Shown here: positions 16,872 to 27,586 of the stretch, piece after piece
How the letters are laid out: every line of letters begins with the position of its first letter
Numbering within the stretch: the first letter of the stretch is position 1
Assembly (NCBI RefSeq): GCF_000382125.1
Contig: NZ_KB907546.1
Location: 186,001-250,000 of the forward strand
Reading direction: 5' to 3'
DNA: 64,000 nucleotides
Origin: Eudoraea adriatica DSM 19308
GTDB taxonomy: Bacteria; Bacteroidota; Bacteroidia; Flavobacteriales; Flavobacteriaceae
Notes under the pieces: generated by a model
Told to the model about the DNA's origin: nothing
Database searches by the model: none
Seen by the model: only the letters and a program-made list of their open reading frames with translations
Translations under genes and position numbers: made by a program

Positions 16872-18272
16872 ATGACACAGGCTTTGTTTATTAAGCTCCT
16901 TTATAGAAGTATCTTTAGTCTTCTTATCTTTAGTTTTTTTTCATGTAAAGAAAACCAGGTGACAGAAAATAGTAAAGAGTCAAAGGTCTTAACTGAAATA
17001 AGAGCTTCACTGGATAGTTTGGTTAATCTGTGGTATCCTGCTTCAATTGATTCTGTAAGCGGAGGGTTTTATCCTGATTTCAATTATAAATGGGAGAAAG
17101 AAGGCGAGCAAAACAAGATGCTCGTAACCCAGGCTCGGCATATTTGGACAGCTTCCAAACTCGCCACCTTTTACGACGACAGCAATTATAAAAATATCGC
17201 GGCTCATGGCTTTCAGTTCTTAAAGGAAAGGATGTGGGATTCGAAATACGGTGGCTTCCATACACTTCTAGTATATGATGCGGATTCCCTTAAACCTGTG
17301 GCAAAAACAAAAAGCGCTTACGGCAATGCCTTTGCCATTTACGGACTGGCAGCATACTTTGAAATTTCTAAAGATTCATCTGCCCTTAATCTCGCAAAGA
17401 AAACATTCTACTGGTTAGAAGAACATGCCCACGATTCAGAATACAAAGGCTATTTTGATGTTTTGAATTTAGATGGATCCTGGATGCTGGATGTCATTGA
17501 AAACGACAGGGATTACGATAATTTTATCCGTAAAGACTGGAAAGATCAGAATTCGTCCATTCATCTCCTGGAAGCTTTTACAGCACTCTATGAAGTATGG
17601 CCAAACCCATTGTTAAAAGAACGTCTCGAAGAACTTTTAATTCTGATAAGAGATACAATCACCACGCATAAGGGATTTCTCACCCTCCATTTAGAAAGGA
17701 ATTGGACGCCCGTTTCTTTTAAGGATTCGACAGAAGCGTTCAGGTCTGAAAATTTTTGGCTGGATCATGTTTCATTCGGCCACGATGTGGAAACAGGATT
17801 TCTTCTTCTGGAAGCTTCTGAAGCAATTTACCACACTAAAGATTCTACAACTTTGGCAATTGCCAAAAGAATGATGGACCATGGAATTGATCATGGATGG
17901 GACGCTGAAAAAGGTGGTTTTTTTGATGGAGGTTATTATTTGGAGGACTCGGATGTCTGCACTATCTTAAATCCGGCAAAAATCTGGTGGTCCCAGGCCG
18001 AAGGGCTTAATTCATTATTGCTTATGTCGCAATTGTATCCCGAGCAAAAGGAGTACTATGAATTGTTTGAAAAGCAATGGAATTATATCAATGAATACCT
18101 TATAGACCATGCTTATGGCGGATGGTACGATGAAGGACTCGATTCAGACCCCGAAGCTGCTCAACGTGCCAAGGCGCACGTCTGGAAGGTAAATTATCAT
18201 AATATCCGATCATTGATTAATGTAATACAAATGCTCGAAGGAAGATTTAAATTAACAAATAGCGGGCATTAG
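16872..18272 (+). CDS. AGE-family (N-acylglucosamine/mannobiose) epimerase, lipoprotein
   Basis: This 466-residue protein belongs to the N-acylglucosamine 2-epimerase family, which includes cellobiose and mannobiose 2-epimerases. Family landmarks are LVTQARHIWTASKLA, SAYGNAFAIYGLAAYFE, NFWLDHVSFGHDVETGFLLLEA and KAHVWKVNYHNIRSL, which supply the histidines of the (alpha/alpha)6 barrel. Unusually it carries a lipoprotein-like signal (SIFSLLIFSFFSCKEN), so it would act in the periplasm or at the outer membrane. It leads a four-gene run with SDR, lactonase and oxidase genes. Confidence 0.82.
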   Translation: MTQALFIKLLYRSIFSLLIFSFFSCKENQVTENSKESKVLTEIRASLDSLVNLWYPASIDSVSGGFYPDFNYKWEKEGEQNKMLVTQARHIWTASKLATFYDDSNYKNIAAHGFQFLKERMWDSKYGGFHTLLVYDADSLKPVAKTKSAYGNAFAIYGLAAYFEISKDSSALNLAKKTFYWLEEHAHDSEYKGYFDVLNLDGSWMLDVIENDRDYDNFIRKDWKDQNSSIHLLEAFTALYEVWPNPLLKERLEELLILIRDTITTHKGFLTLHLERNWTPVSFKDSTEAFRSENFWLDHVSFGHDVETGFLLLEASEAIYHTKDSTTLAIAKRMMDHGIDHGWDAEKGGFFDGGYYLEDSDVCTILNPAKIWWSQAEGLNSLLLMSQLYPEQKEYYELFEKQWNYINEYLIDHAYGGWYDEGLDSDPEAAQRAKAHVWKVNYHNIRSLINVIQMLEGRFKLTNSGH

Positions 18273-18293
18273 TTAACTTTTAAAAGAAACGAG

Positions 18294-19067
18294 GTGAAAT
18301 TTGATTTAACAGATAAAAGGGCACTGGTCACAGGAGGTGGTAGTGGTATTGGCAAGGCAATTTCAATAGCTCTTGCAGAACAAGGCGCTGAAGTACATAT
18401 CCTGGAAGTAAATAAGATTCCGGCAAAGGAAACAGCTGCTGAAATAAAAGCAAAAGGGGGTATGGCACAGGCACATGCCTGTGATGTAGCCAACCAAAAG
18501 GATGTCATTAAAACCATTAACGCAATTGCGGCGGAGGGTGCAATAGACATCCTTGTCAATAACGCGGGGATAGCCCATATTGGAAATGTTGAACTGACTT
18601 CCGAAGCAGATATCGACAGGGTTTACCAGGTAAATATAAAAGGGGTCTATAATTGTATACATGCCTGTATAAAAAACATGAAGGAGAAAGGAGGGGTTAT
18701 CCTAAATATGGCATCTGTAGCTGCTACCGTGGGCATATCGGACAGGTTTGCCTATTCCATGACCAAAGGAGCAGTACTTACCATGACGTATTCTGTTGCC
18801 AAAGATTACCTAACCTATGGGATACGATGCAACAGTATTTCACCGGCACGGGTACATACTCCCTTTGTTGATGGCTACCTCAAACAAAATTATCCCGGTA
18901 TGGAAAAAGAAATGTTTGAAAGGCTTTCACAGACACAGCCGATTGGCCGGATGGGCAGACCTGAAGAAATAGCCAACCTGGCAGTATATCTGAGTTCTGA
19001 TGAGGCCTCCTTTATTACAGGTACGGATTTTCCTATTGATGGAGGTTTTATAAGATTAAACGGTTAG
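18294..19067 (+). CDS. SDR family NAD(P)-dependent oxidoreductase
   Basis: This 257-residue classical short-chain dehydrogenase has the cofactor loop VTGGGSGIGKAI, NNAG, a serine in NMASVAA and the catalytic YSMTKGA tyrosine-lysine pair; it ends DFPIDGGFIRLNG. It starts with GTG at 18294 preceded by a purine-rich gaaacgagg. With a lactonase-like gene next door, oxidation of a sugar (such as L-fucose) to a lactone is a sensible guess, not shown by the sequence. Confidence 0.88.
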   Translation: MKFDLTDKRALVTGGGSGIGKAISIALAEQGAEVHILEVNKIPAKETAAEIKAKGGMAQAHACDVANQKDVIKTINAIAAEGAIDILVNNAGIAHIGNVELTSEADIDRVYQVNIKGVYNCIHACIKNMKEKGGVILNMASVAATVGISDRFAYSMTKGAVLTMTYSVAKDYLTYGIRCNSISPARVHTPFVDGYLKQNYPGMEKEMFERLSQTQPIGRMGRPEEIANLAVYLSSDEASFITGTDFPIDGGFIRLNG

Positions 19068-19085
19068 AATTTAGAGGAAATAACA

Positions 19086-19913
19086 ATGGTAATTGACAGC
19101 CATCAGCATTTTTGGAAATATGACCCTGTAAGATATAGCTGGATTGACGATTCCATGAAAATCCTTCGGCAGGATTTTCTTCCTTCAGATCTGGGACCAA
19201 TACTTAAAAATAATGGGGTAGACGGCTGTGTTGCCGTTCAGGCAGATCAATCCGAAAGAGAAACAGAATTCCTGCTTGAATTGGCAGGCGAAAATGAATT
19301 TATAAAAGGCGTAGTAGGCTGGGTAGATCTTAAAACGGAGGGAGTAAGTAAAAGGTTAGCCCACTATTCGCAAAACGAAAAACTCAAGGGGGTGAGGCAT
19401 ATTGTGCAGGAAGAACCCGATCCTGAATTTATGCTGAGGAAAGATTTTCAAAATGGCATAAGGCATTTGGCAGAATTTGGACTTACCTATGATATTCTTG
19501 TTTATCCCAATCAGCTGGCCGCCGCAGTATTGTTGTCAAGGGCATTCCCCGAGCAGAAATTTGTGCTGGACCATATCGCCAAACCCCTGATTTCTGAAGG
19601 CCTGGATGATCAGTGGGTTAATAACATAAAGGAACTCGCCTTAAACCCTAATGTAAGTTGCAAGGTTTCAGGGATGGTTACCGAAACAACCAATTTTCAA
19701 TGGCGGCAGGAGGATTTTTACCCTTTTATAGATGTTGTGCTGGATGCTTTTGGATGGCGGCGGATTATGTATGGTTCGGACTGGCCGGTATGCTTACTGG
19801 GAGGAAATTATAAGGAGGTAATCACTATAGTGACGGATTATATCAGCAAATTACCCGACAATGAAAGAGCGGGAATCATGGGATTAAATGCAATAAATTT
19901 CTACTCCCTATAA
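19086..19913 (+). CDS. amidohydrolase family protein, L-fuconolactonase-like
   Basis: This 275-residue TIM-barrel hydrolase is of the COG3618 group, which includes sugar-acid lactonases. The N-terminal metal motif is IDSHQHFWKYDP; later landmarks are GVRHIVQEEPDP, FVLDHIAKP, CKVSGMVTE and the aspartate in MYGSDWPVCLL. It would open a sugar lactone such as L-fucono- or L-rhamnono-lactone. It lies 18 bases after the SDR gene, an order seen in non-phosphorylative deoxysugar pathways. Confidence 0.83.
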   Translation: MVIDSHQHFWKYDPVRYSWIDDSMKILRQDFLPSDLGPILKNNGVDGCVAVQADQSERETEFLLELAGENEFIKGVVGWVDLKTEGVSKRLAHYSQNEKLKGVRHIVQEEPDPEFMLRKDFQNGIRHLAEFGLTYDILVYPNQLAAAVLLSRAFPEQKFVLDHIAKPLISEGLDDQWVNNIKELALNPNVSCKVSGMVTETTNFQWRQEDFYPFIDVVLDAFGWRRIMYGSDWPVCLLGGNYKEVITIVTDYISKLPDNERAGIMGLNAINFYSL

Positions 19914-19936
19914 CTTGAGTAGTGAATAAAATATAG

Positions 19937-21094
19937 ATGAGAAATAAAAAAGCGATAAAATTTAATTCTAAATATCCTTCTATGGAGGATTTGCGGGAGA
20001 GGGCCAAACGGCGCATCCCCGGATTTGCCTTTGATTATCTGGATGGGGGTTGCAATGAAGAGGTGAACCTGCGAAAAAATACTTCTGAGATACGGGAAGT
20101 GGAGTTAAAGCCCGATTATTTAACGGACTATAAAGGGCTCAGTATGGAAACAGAACTTTTCGGACATACCTACAATGCCCCTTTTGGAATAGCACCTGTA
20201 GGCCTTCAGGGCCTTATGTGGCCTAATGCTTCGGAAATCCTGGCAAAAGCCTCACTTGACTATAATATTCCCTTTATTCTTAGTACGGTTACCACTATGA
20301 ATATTGAACGTGCCAGCGAGCTCACGGAGGGCAGGGCATGGTTTCAACTATATCATCCCAGTGATAATGAAGTACGCGATAATATCCTTGCAAGGGCAGA
20401 AGCTGCCGCTTGTCCGGTGCTTGTCCTCCTTTGCGATGTGCCAACCTTTGGCTTCAGGCCAAAAGAGATTCGCAACGGCCTTTCCATGCCACCTAAGATG
20501 ACCCTGAATAATATACTTCAAATACTGGGTAAACCAAACTGGGCCCTTCAAACCTTAAAACACGGGCAACCCAATTTTGAAACTTTAAAACCCTATATGC
20601 CAAAAAACCTTAACCTGAAACATCTGGGGTTGTTTATGGATCAGATGTTTTCCAAGAGGATGAACGAGGAGAAGATTGCGCCAATACGCGATAAATGGAA
20701 GGGTAAAATAGTTTTAAAGGGTGTTGCTACAGAAGCAGATACGGAAAAGGCCATTAAACTTGGGATGGATGGCATTATTGTGTCAAACCACGGTGGCAGG
20801 CAATTAGATGCAGGGGAATCTACCATAAAACCCATGACCCGTATTGCTAAAAAGTACGGGGACCAGATTACGGTGATGATGGATAGCGGCATTCGTTCCG
20901 GTCCGGATGTGGCCAGGGCACTTGCCAGCGGTGCTGCTTTTACCTTCATGGGCCGTTCCTTTATGTATGGGGTTGCTGCACTGGGTGCAGAAGGAGGAGC
21001 TCATACCATTTCATTGCTGCAAACCCAATTGCAACAGGTGATGGAGCAATTGGGCTGTACCAAGGTCAGCGATTTTCCACGGCATTTAGTTTAG
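19937..21094 (+). CDS. FMN-dependent alpha-hydroxy-acid oxidase/dehydrogenase (LldD-like)
   Basis: This 385-residue flavoenzyme oxidises L-2-hydroxy acids, typically L-lactate. Family landmarks are RAKRRIPGFAFDYLDGG, FGIAPVGLQGLMWP, AWFQLYHPSD, GIIVSNHGGRQLDAG (catalytic His in SNHGGRQ) and MMDSGIRSGPDVARALASGA. In L-fucose oxidation pathways L-lactate is an end product, which would explain its place behind an SDR and a lactonase, but the dehydratase and aldolase steps are not encoded here. Confidence 0.88.
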   Translation: MRNKKAIKFNSKYPSMEDLRERAKRRIPGFAFDYLDGGCNEEVNLRKNTSEIREVELKPDYLTDYKGLSMETELFGHTYNAPFGIAPVGLQGLMWPNASEILAKASLDYNIPFILSTVTTMNIERASELTEGRAWFQLYHPSDNEVRDNILARAEAAACPVLVLLCDVPTFGFRPKEIRNGLSMPPKMTLNNILQILGKPNWALQTLKHGQPNFETLKPYMPKNLNLKHLGLFMDQMFSKRMNEEKIAPIRDKWKGKIVLKGVATEADTEKAIKLGMDGIIVSNHGGRQLDAGESTIKPMTRIAKKYGDQITVMMDSGIRSGPDVARALASGAAFTFMGRSFMYGVAALGAEGGAHTISLLQTQLQQVMEQLGCTKVSDFPRHLV

Positions 21095-21818
21095 ACAATG
21101 TTTCCGGCTTAGTTTACAAAATAAGCACATCTTACATCTCTGGGTAAGCAATCAGAGGCTTACATGAATAATAATTTTGTTATTTAAAAGGATTGCAAAA
21201 AAGTAAAATCTTTCTCTTTTCAAGAAATGAACCAATTGAAAAGATATTTGTAGTACTGGAATTTGTGATAACTGTAAAGTCCACGATTTGGTCAATACGT
21301 ACTTCTTAGAGTATTGTTAAACTCACAATTTCACTGCTTATAATTTATCATTTTAATAGTAATAATTTGGGAAAATGACCTTTTGATAAATTGTGTATAA
21401 AAGATAGAAATAGCATCGATTTAAATTGATTTATTTGGTATTTTTCAAACAAATAAAAGGCAAAGCCTGGTGCATTTTATGCAAACAATTGTAATGCTCC
21501 ATGTATCAGTTGATGTAACAATGAAATAGATTTTAGAAGGGTAAGGGTTTTTGCAGGTACTTAATCGGAAATTTAGATGCGTTTGTCGGAAAATAGGTAG
21601 TTTAGCATATTAATAAAATACCTTTTAAAATTATTATCCTCCCCCATTAAGAAAATATCAAAATCGTCGAAGAATTAAATCAGGATTTAATAGTACAATA
21701 CTGCTATTTATATAACATTCAACTCAAATAAAAGTTTTTAAATTTGATCCATAAGACCGTGGTGAATTAAATGAACCGAGTTTCTTAAATTATAACAGAA
21801 ATTACCTTATACCCCACT
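21095..21818 (+). other. 724-base noncoding gap before the polysaccharide locus
   Basis: There is no convincing coding frame on either strand. The stretch is AT-rich. A TAAATTTG box at 21739-21746 resembles the -7 element of flavobacterial promoters and could drive the initiating-transferase gene at 21819, but no TTG stands at the expected distance. No hairpin terminator or repeat was evident by eye. Confidence 0.4.
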
Positions 21819-23180
21819 ATGACGTATTTCTACGATTTTATGCGGAACCCATACATACTTGCCTTTTTGGGAGGGTTGCTGGCCTTTGCTCTGGCGAATA
21901 GAATTATCCCTGTAATTATTTATACGGTTCGTACAAAGAATCTTATGGATGAACCCGGGGATCGCAGTGTGCATTCAACTAAAACTCCAACTCTTGGTGG
22001 CGTTGGAATGTTTGCTGCATTTGCGGTATCAATAATTCTATTTGGAATACTGGCGCGTTTGGAACGGCCGGATTTGGTTAAACTTTTGTCGGTGGTACTC
22101 GCTACGATAATCCTAATTTTTCTAGGGATCAAAGATGACCTTATTGCATTGGCTGCCAGGAAAAAGTTTCTTGGCCAACTAATTTCAGTGTGTATAGTTA
22201 TTATTCTGACCGATGTGAGAATTACAAGTTTTGAAGGACTTTTAGGCATTGGGGAGTTACCTTATTTGGTTTCAGTATTATTTACGGTTTTTGTTTTTAT
22301 TCTGGTGATCAATGCGTTTAACCTTATTGATGGAATAGATGGTTTAGCGGGAGCCATAGGAATAATTGCGAGCTTTTCATTCGGCTTGTTCTTTCTCTTA
22401 AATAAGGATACTTTGATGGTGTTGGTTTCATTTAGTTTAATTGGCGCCATTGGTGCATTTTTACGGTATAACCTGTCCGGTACCAGAAAATTATTTATGG
22501 GAGATTCGGGCTCTATGGTTATTGGTTATTTATTGGCGTATCAGGGAATTCGGTTTCTGGAGGTAAATTTAAGCGAAGCTTCCGCTTTTACTATTGAAAA
22601 TGGACCGGTACTGCTGTTGGCTGTTTTGTCCTTTCCCTTATTGGATACGCTTAGGATTTTTATTATCCGGGCCAGGGAAAGGCGCAGCCCTTTTGATGCG
22701 GACCGCAATCATATTCACCACCGTTTACTGGAGAGGGGATTAAGTCATAAACAAGCTACAATATTGCTGACTATTGTAAATATTCTGGTAATAGAGTTGG
22801 CTGTTCTGCTTAAAGATTTTGAAATAAACATACAATTAGTAGCTATTACGCTACTGGGATCCTTACTTTATACTTTGCTTTTTAGTTTTAACAGGTTACG
22901 CGAAAAGGCTATAAAATTTGATGATCTCAGAAGTGTAAAAAAACAAGGAAGAGTTATAAGGATGGGAATTCAGGACAGTTTTGTTTCTCAAAGGATAGTT
23001 TCATCTCCTGTTAATAATGGGGTAAGCGAAAAAACCGGAGTAAACAGTTCAGATGCCACTATTAAAGAAAAAGAATGGCCTTTAGGTGAAAAGCGGATTC
23101 AAGAATTGGAAAAATCCAAAAAACAAAATCTAAGCACAAAAAAGAGGAGGGAAAAGTTTAAATCGGCTAAAGCAAAATAG
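21819..23180 (+). CDS. WecA/TagO-like undecaprenyl-phosphate sugar-1-phosphate transferase
   Basis: This 453-residue inner-membrane enzyme of the MraY/WecA family adds the first sugar-1-phosphate to the lipid carrier. About ten hydrophobic helices are visible. Conserved parts are DEPGDRSVHSTKTPTLGGVGMF, the acidic IKDDLIALAARKKFLGQ, NAFNLIDGIDGLAG, MGDSGSM and the cytoplasmic histidine motif DADRNHIHHRLLERGL. The C-terminal 100 residues are an unusual charged, lysine-rich extension. It is the first gene of the exopolysaccharide locus and likely initiates the repeat unit. Confidence 0.88.
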   Translation: MTYFYDFMRNPYILAFLGGLLAFALANRIIPVIIYTVRTKNLMDEPGDRSVHSTKTPTLGGVGMFAAFAVSIILFGILARLERPDLVKLLSVVLATIILIFLGIKDDLIALAARKKFLGQLISVCIVIILTDVRITSFEGLLGIGELPYLVSVLFTVFVFILVINAFNLIDGIDGLAGAIGIIASFSFGLFFLLNKDTLMVLVSFSLIGAIGAFLRYNLSGTRKLFMGDSGSMVIGYLLAYQGIRFLEVNLSEASAFTIENGPVLLLAVLSFPLLDTLRIFIIRARERRSPFDADRNHIHHRLLERGLSHKQATILLTIVNILVIELAVLLKDFEINIQLVAITLLGSLLYTLLFSFNRLREKAIKFDDLRSVKKQGRVIRMGIQDSFVSQRIVSSPVNNGVSEKTGVNSSDATIKEKEWPLGEKRIQELEKSKKQNLSTKKRREKFKSAKAK

Positions 23181-23301
23181 CCGGAGATGCCTGCTGATGT
23201 TCCCGAATTAATTACCTTTTATTATGAGCTTAAAACAGGAAAATATTCCATAAATATTGTATGAAGTAATTAGGTTAAAAAAACTTTGAAAAAAATTTGT
23301 T

Positions 23302-24420
23302 TTGAAAAATAAAGTTGCATTTATTACGGGCGTAACAGGACAGGATGGCGCATACCTGAGTGAATTGTTATTGGAGAAGGGGTACATTGTTCATGGATTA
23401 AAACGGCGATCATCACTATTTAATACAGAGAGAGTAGATCATTTATATCAGGACCCCCATATAGAAGAACGGAATTTTATATTACATTACGGGGATATGA
23501 CCGATAGTACGAATCTGATTCGTTTGATACAGGAAATTCAACCGGATGAGATTTATAATTTGGCAGCCATGAGCCACGTCCAGGTTTCTTTTGAAATGCC
23601 CGAATATACAGCCAATGCAGATGGAATAGGGATATTGAGAATTTTAGAAGCAGTGCGCTTTCTTGGTTTGGAGAAGAAAACCCGTATCTATCAGGCTGCC
23701 ACTTCTGAAATGTATGGCAAGGTACAGGAGGTGCCACAATCAGAAACCACACCTTTTTACCCGCGAAGTCCCTATGGTGTTGCAAAGCTATATGCCTATT
23801 GGATAACGGTTAACTACAGGGAAGCGTATGGTATGTTTGCTTGTAACGGGATACTTTTTAACCACGAATCACCCATTAGAGGTGAAACTTTTGTGACACG
23901 TAAAATCACCAGAGCCGTATCAAAAATTGCACTAGGGTTACAGGAAGAATTCTATCTGGGCAATCTCGATGCACAAAGAGATTGGGGTCATGCCAAGGAT
24001 TATGTAAAAATGATGTGGATGATCCTTCAGGCTGAAGAAGCAGAAGATTGGGTGGTTGCCACAGGAAAGACCACCTCGGTCAGAGATATGGTGCGTTTAG
24101 CTTTTGGAGAGGTAGGGATACAACTGGAGTTTAAAGGAGATGGAATACACGAAAAAGCATATATACAATCTTGCACATTGCCAGAATATCAATTAGCTGT
24201 TGGTAAAGTGGTATTACATATAGATCCCAAATACTTCAGGCCAACGGAAGTAGATCTGCTTATTGGGGATCCTACCAAGGCAAAAACAAAACTGGGTTGG
24301 GAACCCACTTATGACCTTCATGCACTGGTAAAGGAAATGATGGCCAGTGATTTACAGTTGATGGCAAAAGAACGTCATTTAAATCATGGTGGATTTATTA
24401 CGCCTAACTATTTCGAATGA
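23302..24420 (+). CDS. gmd: GDP-mannose 4,6-dehydratase
   Basis: This 372-residue cytosolic enzyme makes GDP-4-keto-6-deoxy-mannose from GDP-mannose. It has the NADP loop [17 protein letters not shown], the GMD signature [23 protein letters not shown], the catalytic ATSEMYGK and [10 protein letters not shown], and [12 protein letters not shown]. The start is TTG at 23302. Its last bases overlap the start of the GDP-fucose synthase gene (ATGA), so the two are translationally coupled steps to GDP-L-fucose. Confidence 0.95.
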   Translation: MKNKVAFITGVTGQDGAYLSELLLEKGYIVHGLKRRSSLFNTERVDHLYQDPHIEERNFILHYGDMTDSTNLIRLIQEIQPDEIYNLAAMSHVQVSFEMPEYTANADGIGILRILEAVRFLGLEKKTRIYQAATSEMYGKVQEVPQSETTPFYPRSPYGVAKLYAYWITVNYREAYGMFACNGILFNHESPIRGETFVTRKITRAVSKIALGLQEEFYLGNLDAQRDWGHAKDYVKMMWMILQAEEAEDWVVATGKTTSVRDMVRLAFGEVGIQLEFKGDGIHEKAYIQSCTLPEYQLAVGKVVLHIDPKYFRPTEVDLLIGDPTKAKTKLGWEPTYDLHALVKEMMASDLQLMAKERHLNHGGFITPNYFE

Positions 24421-25370
24421 GTACAGTTCGGAAAGATTCAAAAATATACATAGCCGGCCATAGAGGGATGGTAGGGTCTGCTGTGTGGCGTGCTTTAACA
24501 AAAGGCGGATATTCAAAGCTTATAGGGCAGACTCGGGAAGAACTGGATTTACGAAACAATGATGCTGTAGAGGATTTTCTTAAGAAGGAAAAGCCTGTGG
24601 CTATTATTGATGCAGCGGCCAAAGTGGGAGGTATCCTTGCCAATAGCCGGTATCCTTATGAGTTTTTGTTAGAAAATCTTGAGATACAGAATAATCTAAT
24701 CTCAGGGGCTCACCGACATGATGTAGAAAAATTTATTTTCCTGGGAAGTTCCTGTATATATCCAAAAATGGCCCCGCAGCCACTTAAGGAGGAATATTTA
24801 CTTACCGGACCACTTGAACCCACAAACGAAGGTTATGCAATAGCCAAGATAACAGGGGTAAAGTTGTGTGAGGCCATCCGCAATCAATACCAAAAAGACT
24901 TTGTAAGTCTAATGCCCACCAATTTATATGGCCCTTTTGATAATTTTGATCTAAAAACATCCCATGTTTTACCGGCGATGATCCGCAAGTTTCATGAGGC
25001 CAAACTAAACAATAATGCCACTGTGACTTTATGGGGAAGTGGAACCCCTATGCGGGAGTTCCTGCATGTAGACGATATGGCCCAGGCGGTGGTTTTTGCA
25101 ATAAAAAACAAATTGCCCGAGCATTTATACAATGTAGGTACTGGGACAGATATCACCATTAAAGAATTGGCAGAGACCATACAAAAAGTAGTGGGTCATA
25201 AAGGGAGCATACACTGGGACAGCCGTAAACCCGATGGTACCCCTAGAAAACTAATGGACAGTTCTAAAATGAATGCCTTGGGGTGGAATGTTCAAATAGA
25301 ACTATACCAAGGTATTGTAAAGGTATATGGTTGGTTTTTGGAAAATTATAAGCTTATTAAAGACGAGTAA
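24417..25370 (+). CDS. fcl: GDP-L-fucose synthase
   Basis: This 317-residue epimerase/reductase converts GDP-4-keto-6-deoxy-mannose to GDP-L-fucose. Landmarks are [50 protein letters not shown] with the catalytic tyrosine and lysine, [12 protein letters not shown] and [11 protein letters not shown]. It overlaps gmd by four bases. The presence of both enzymes implies that the polymer contains L-fucose or a derivative. Confidence 0.95.
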   Translation: MSTVRKDSKIYIAGHRGMVGSAVWRALTKGGYSKLIGQTREELDLRNNDAVEDFLKKEKPVAIIDAAAKVGGILANSRYPYEFLLENLEIQNNLISGAHRHDVEKFIFLGSSCIYPKMAPQPLKEEYLLTGPLEPTNEGYAIAKITGVKLCEAIRNQYQKDFVSLMPTNLYGPFDNFDLKTSHVLPAMIRKFHEAKLNNNATVTLWGSGTPMREFLHVDDMAQAVVFAIKNKLPEHLYNVGTGTDITIKELAETIQKVVGHKGSIHWDSRKPDGTPRKLMDSSKMNALGWNVQIELYQGIVKVYGWFLENYKLIKDE

Positions 25371-25589
25371 ATTTAGTGGATAAATCTACCAATTTACAAT
25401 AGCTACTAGCGGATTTATAAATTTTAAAATTATTTAAGTTAATATAAAGGCAATTCTTTTAATGTAATAGGCTTTTTGAAAGGCATATTGATGTATGGGC
25501 AGTTAAAACAAGTTTAATCCAAAACTATTTTTAAATAAATCCAATATTTTCCTTTATAATAATAATTGTAATAAACCCGAACTTTTTTT

Positions 25590-27488
25590 ATGTGTGGAAT
25601 AAATGGCATAATCTCTCTTAATGACTCTTTCAATAGCATTTCAAAGGAATTTTTAAAATCACAAGTAGATACCATGAACGAATCTTTGGTTCATAGAGGT
25701 CCTGATGCCAAAGGTATACATATTCAAAATCCAATAGCATTTGGATTTAGAAGGCTAAGTATTATAGATTTAAATAGCTCTGCCAATCAACCGATGTTTA
25801 GTAAAGATGGGAATTTAGCATTAGTATTTAACGGAGAAATATATAATTATTTAGAACTTAAAAAAGAACTCAAATCGAAAGGCTATCATTTTGAAACCAG
25901 TTCAGACACCGAGGTTATTCTTAAAAGTTATGAGGAGTATGGTGATCAGTGTGTTGAACAATTTAATGGAATGTGGGCATTTGCTATTTATGACTTTCAA
26001 AAAAAACGCTTATTTTGCTCTAGGGACCGTCTCGGTGTTAAACCATTTTACTACACTCATATAGGAACGAAACTTTATTTTTCGAGTGAGCTTAAGGCAC
26101 TCCATAAAATAACTGAAAATAAATCCGCGAACCGAAAAAGAGTTTATGAGTATCTAGCTTATGGATATCGTATAAACAACGGGGAAACATTTTTTGATAA
26201 TTGTTCAGAACTTTTGCCTGGTACCAATCTAATAATTAAGGACGACGAGCTTGTTTTAAAAAAATACTGGACTCTAAAAAGAGACCTCTATACTCATAGC
26301 AATAAGAAAGATTATAAAGAAGAGTTTTTTGAATTATTCAAAAGCGCGGTAAAATTGAGGTATAGAAGTGATGTTCCTGTAGCACTTCTTTTAAGTGGAG
26401 GTTTGGATTCTTCATCAATTGCGAGAGTAACCGATGATTTAATTGAAAATGGAGAGTTAGACGCCAATGAGATTCATGCATTTATCGCTTCATTTCCTGG
26501 TTTTGTAAATGATGAAACAGCAATTGCAAGGGAGTTTATAAAAACTTGCAAACATATAAAGCTTCATGAAATAAACGTTGACTCCAAAAGTGTAATTAAT
26601 GATTTTGAGAAATTAATTTATGAATTCGATAACCCAGTGGGTAGTTTTAACTGTGTAGTTCATAACAATATCATGAAGGAATGCAATAAAAATGGAATTA
26701 AAGTGGTAATAAATGGACAAGGAAGCGATGAGGCCTATGCAGGATATGATCGATATTTTTCTGGCGTTTATTTGATGGATCAATTAATTTCCGGAAAAGG
26801 GAATTTTATTAAAGAATTTAGAGCATTGAACAAAGATAATGGCTATTCCAAGAAATTTCTATTCATGCAAATGTTCAAGTCATTGTTAAGTCCTACAATG
26901 TCGGCCAACCTAAGAGCTAGGTTTCTAGAAAAAACAATTCCTGTTCTAGATAAACAATTTGTGAAACAAAATAACCAAAATATAAAGACGGATTATAAGT
27001 TTTCAATTAATGGAAATAATCTTAGTAATTACCATTTAGATGGTATTAACAATCAAGGATTGAATACGATATTGCACTATGAGGATATTTCATCTATGAA
27101 TCAGTCAATAGAAATCAGATCTCCTTTTGTTGACTATCGATTGATGGAATTTGCATTTTCCATACCTACTGAATTGAAATTCAAGGAAGGTGTCACGAAA
27201 GTTATTATAAGGGATACGATTGGAAAATTATTACCAAAAAACATTACCGAAAACCGAAATAAGATTGGTTTTAATACTCCTTTTAACAGTTATCTTGTTT
27301 CAGATCCAATTTTCAAAAAATTTGTAGAAGATATGTTATTGAGTGAAAGTTTTAGAATAAAAAAAATATGGGATGCTGATAAATTGTCTGAAATTTTTAG
27401 AAATCCTGAAAAATTCCCCAATTTTCCCTTTTGGCGTATCATTAACTTGGAAGTATGGTCAAAAGTATACAATATTTCCAATCTGTAA
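25590..27488 (+). CDS. asnB: asparagine synthase (glutamine-hydrolysing) family protein
   Basis: This 632-residue protein has an N-terminal class II glutaminase (Cys2 in MCGINGI, plus VHRGPD, FNGEIYN and SSDTEV) and a C-terminal ATP pyrophosphatase synthetase domain (LLLSGGLDSSSIARV; NGQGSDEAYAGYDRYF). It forms amides from glutamine and ATP. Within polysaccharide loci such proteins are often thought to amidate uronic acids or other residues, which is inference here. It opens the very AT-rich central part of the locus after a 219-base gap. Confidence 0.88.
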   Translation: MCGINGIISLNDSFNSISKEFLKSQVDTMNESLVHRGPDAKGIHIQNPIAFGFRRLSIIDLNSSANQPMFSKDGNLALVFNGEIYNYLELKKELKSKGYHFETSSDTEVILKSYEEYGDQCVEQFNGMWAFAIYDFQKKRLFCSRDRLGVKPFYYTHIGTKLYFSSELKALHKITENKSANRKRVYEYLAYGYRINNGETFFDNCSELLPGTNLIIKDDELVLKKYWTLKRDLYTHSNKKDYKEEFFELFKSAVKLRYRSDVPVALLLSGGLDSSSIARVTDDLIENGELDANEIHAFIASFPGFVNDETAIAREFIKTCKHIKLHEINVDSKSVINDFEKLIYEFDNPVGSFNCVVHNNIMKECNKNGIKVVINGQGSDEAYAGYDRYFSGVYLMDQLISGKGNFIKEFRALNKDNGYSKKFLFMQMFKSLLSPTMSANLRARFLEKTIPVLDKQFVKQNNQNIKTDYKFSINGNNLSNYHLDGINNQGLNTILHYEDISSMNQSIEIRSPFVDYRLMEFAFSIPTELKFKEGVTKVIIRDTIGKLLPKNITENRNKIGFNTPFNSYLVSDPIFKKFVEDMLLSESFRIKKIWDADKLSEIFRNPEKFPNFPFWRIINLEVWSKVYNISNL

Positions 27489-27586
27489 ATCTTTATTTAA
27501 AAGTTGTCTGACATTATAATGATTTTACACTTTACTTGTAGAAAATAATGAATAGTACGCTATGTATATTTTGCGAAAACAAATAA

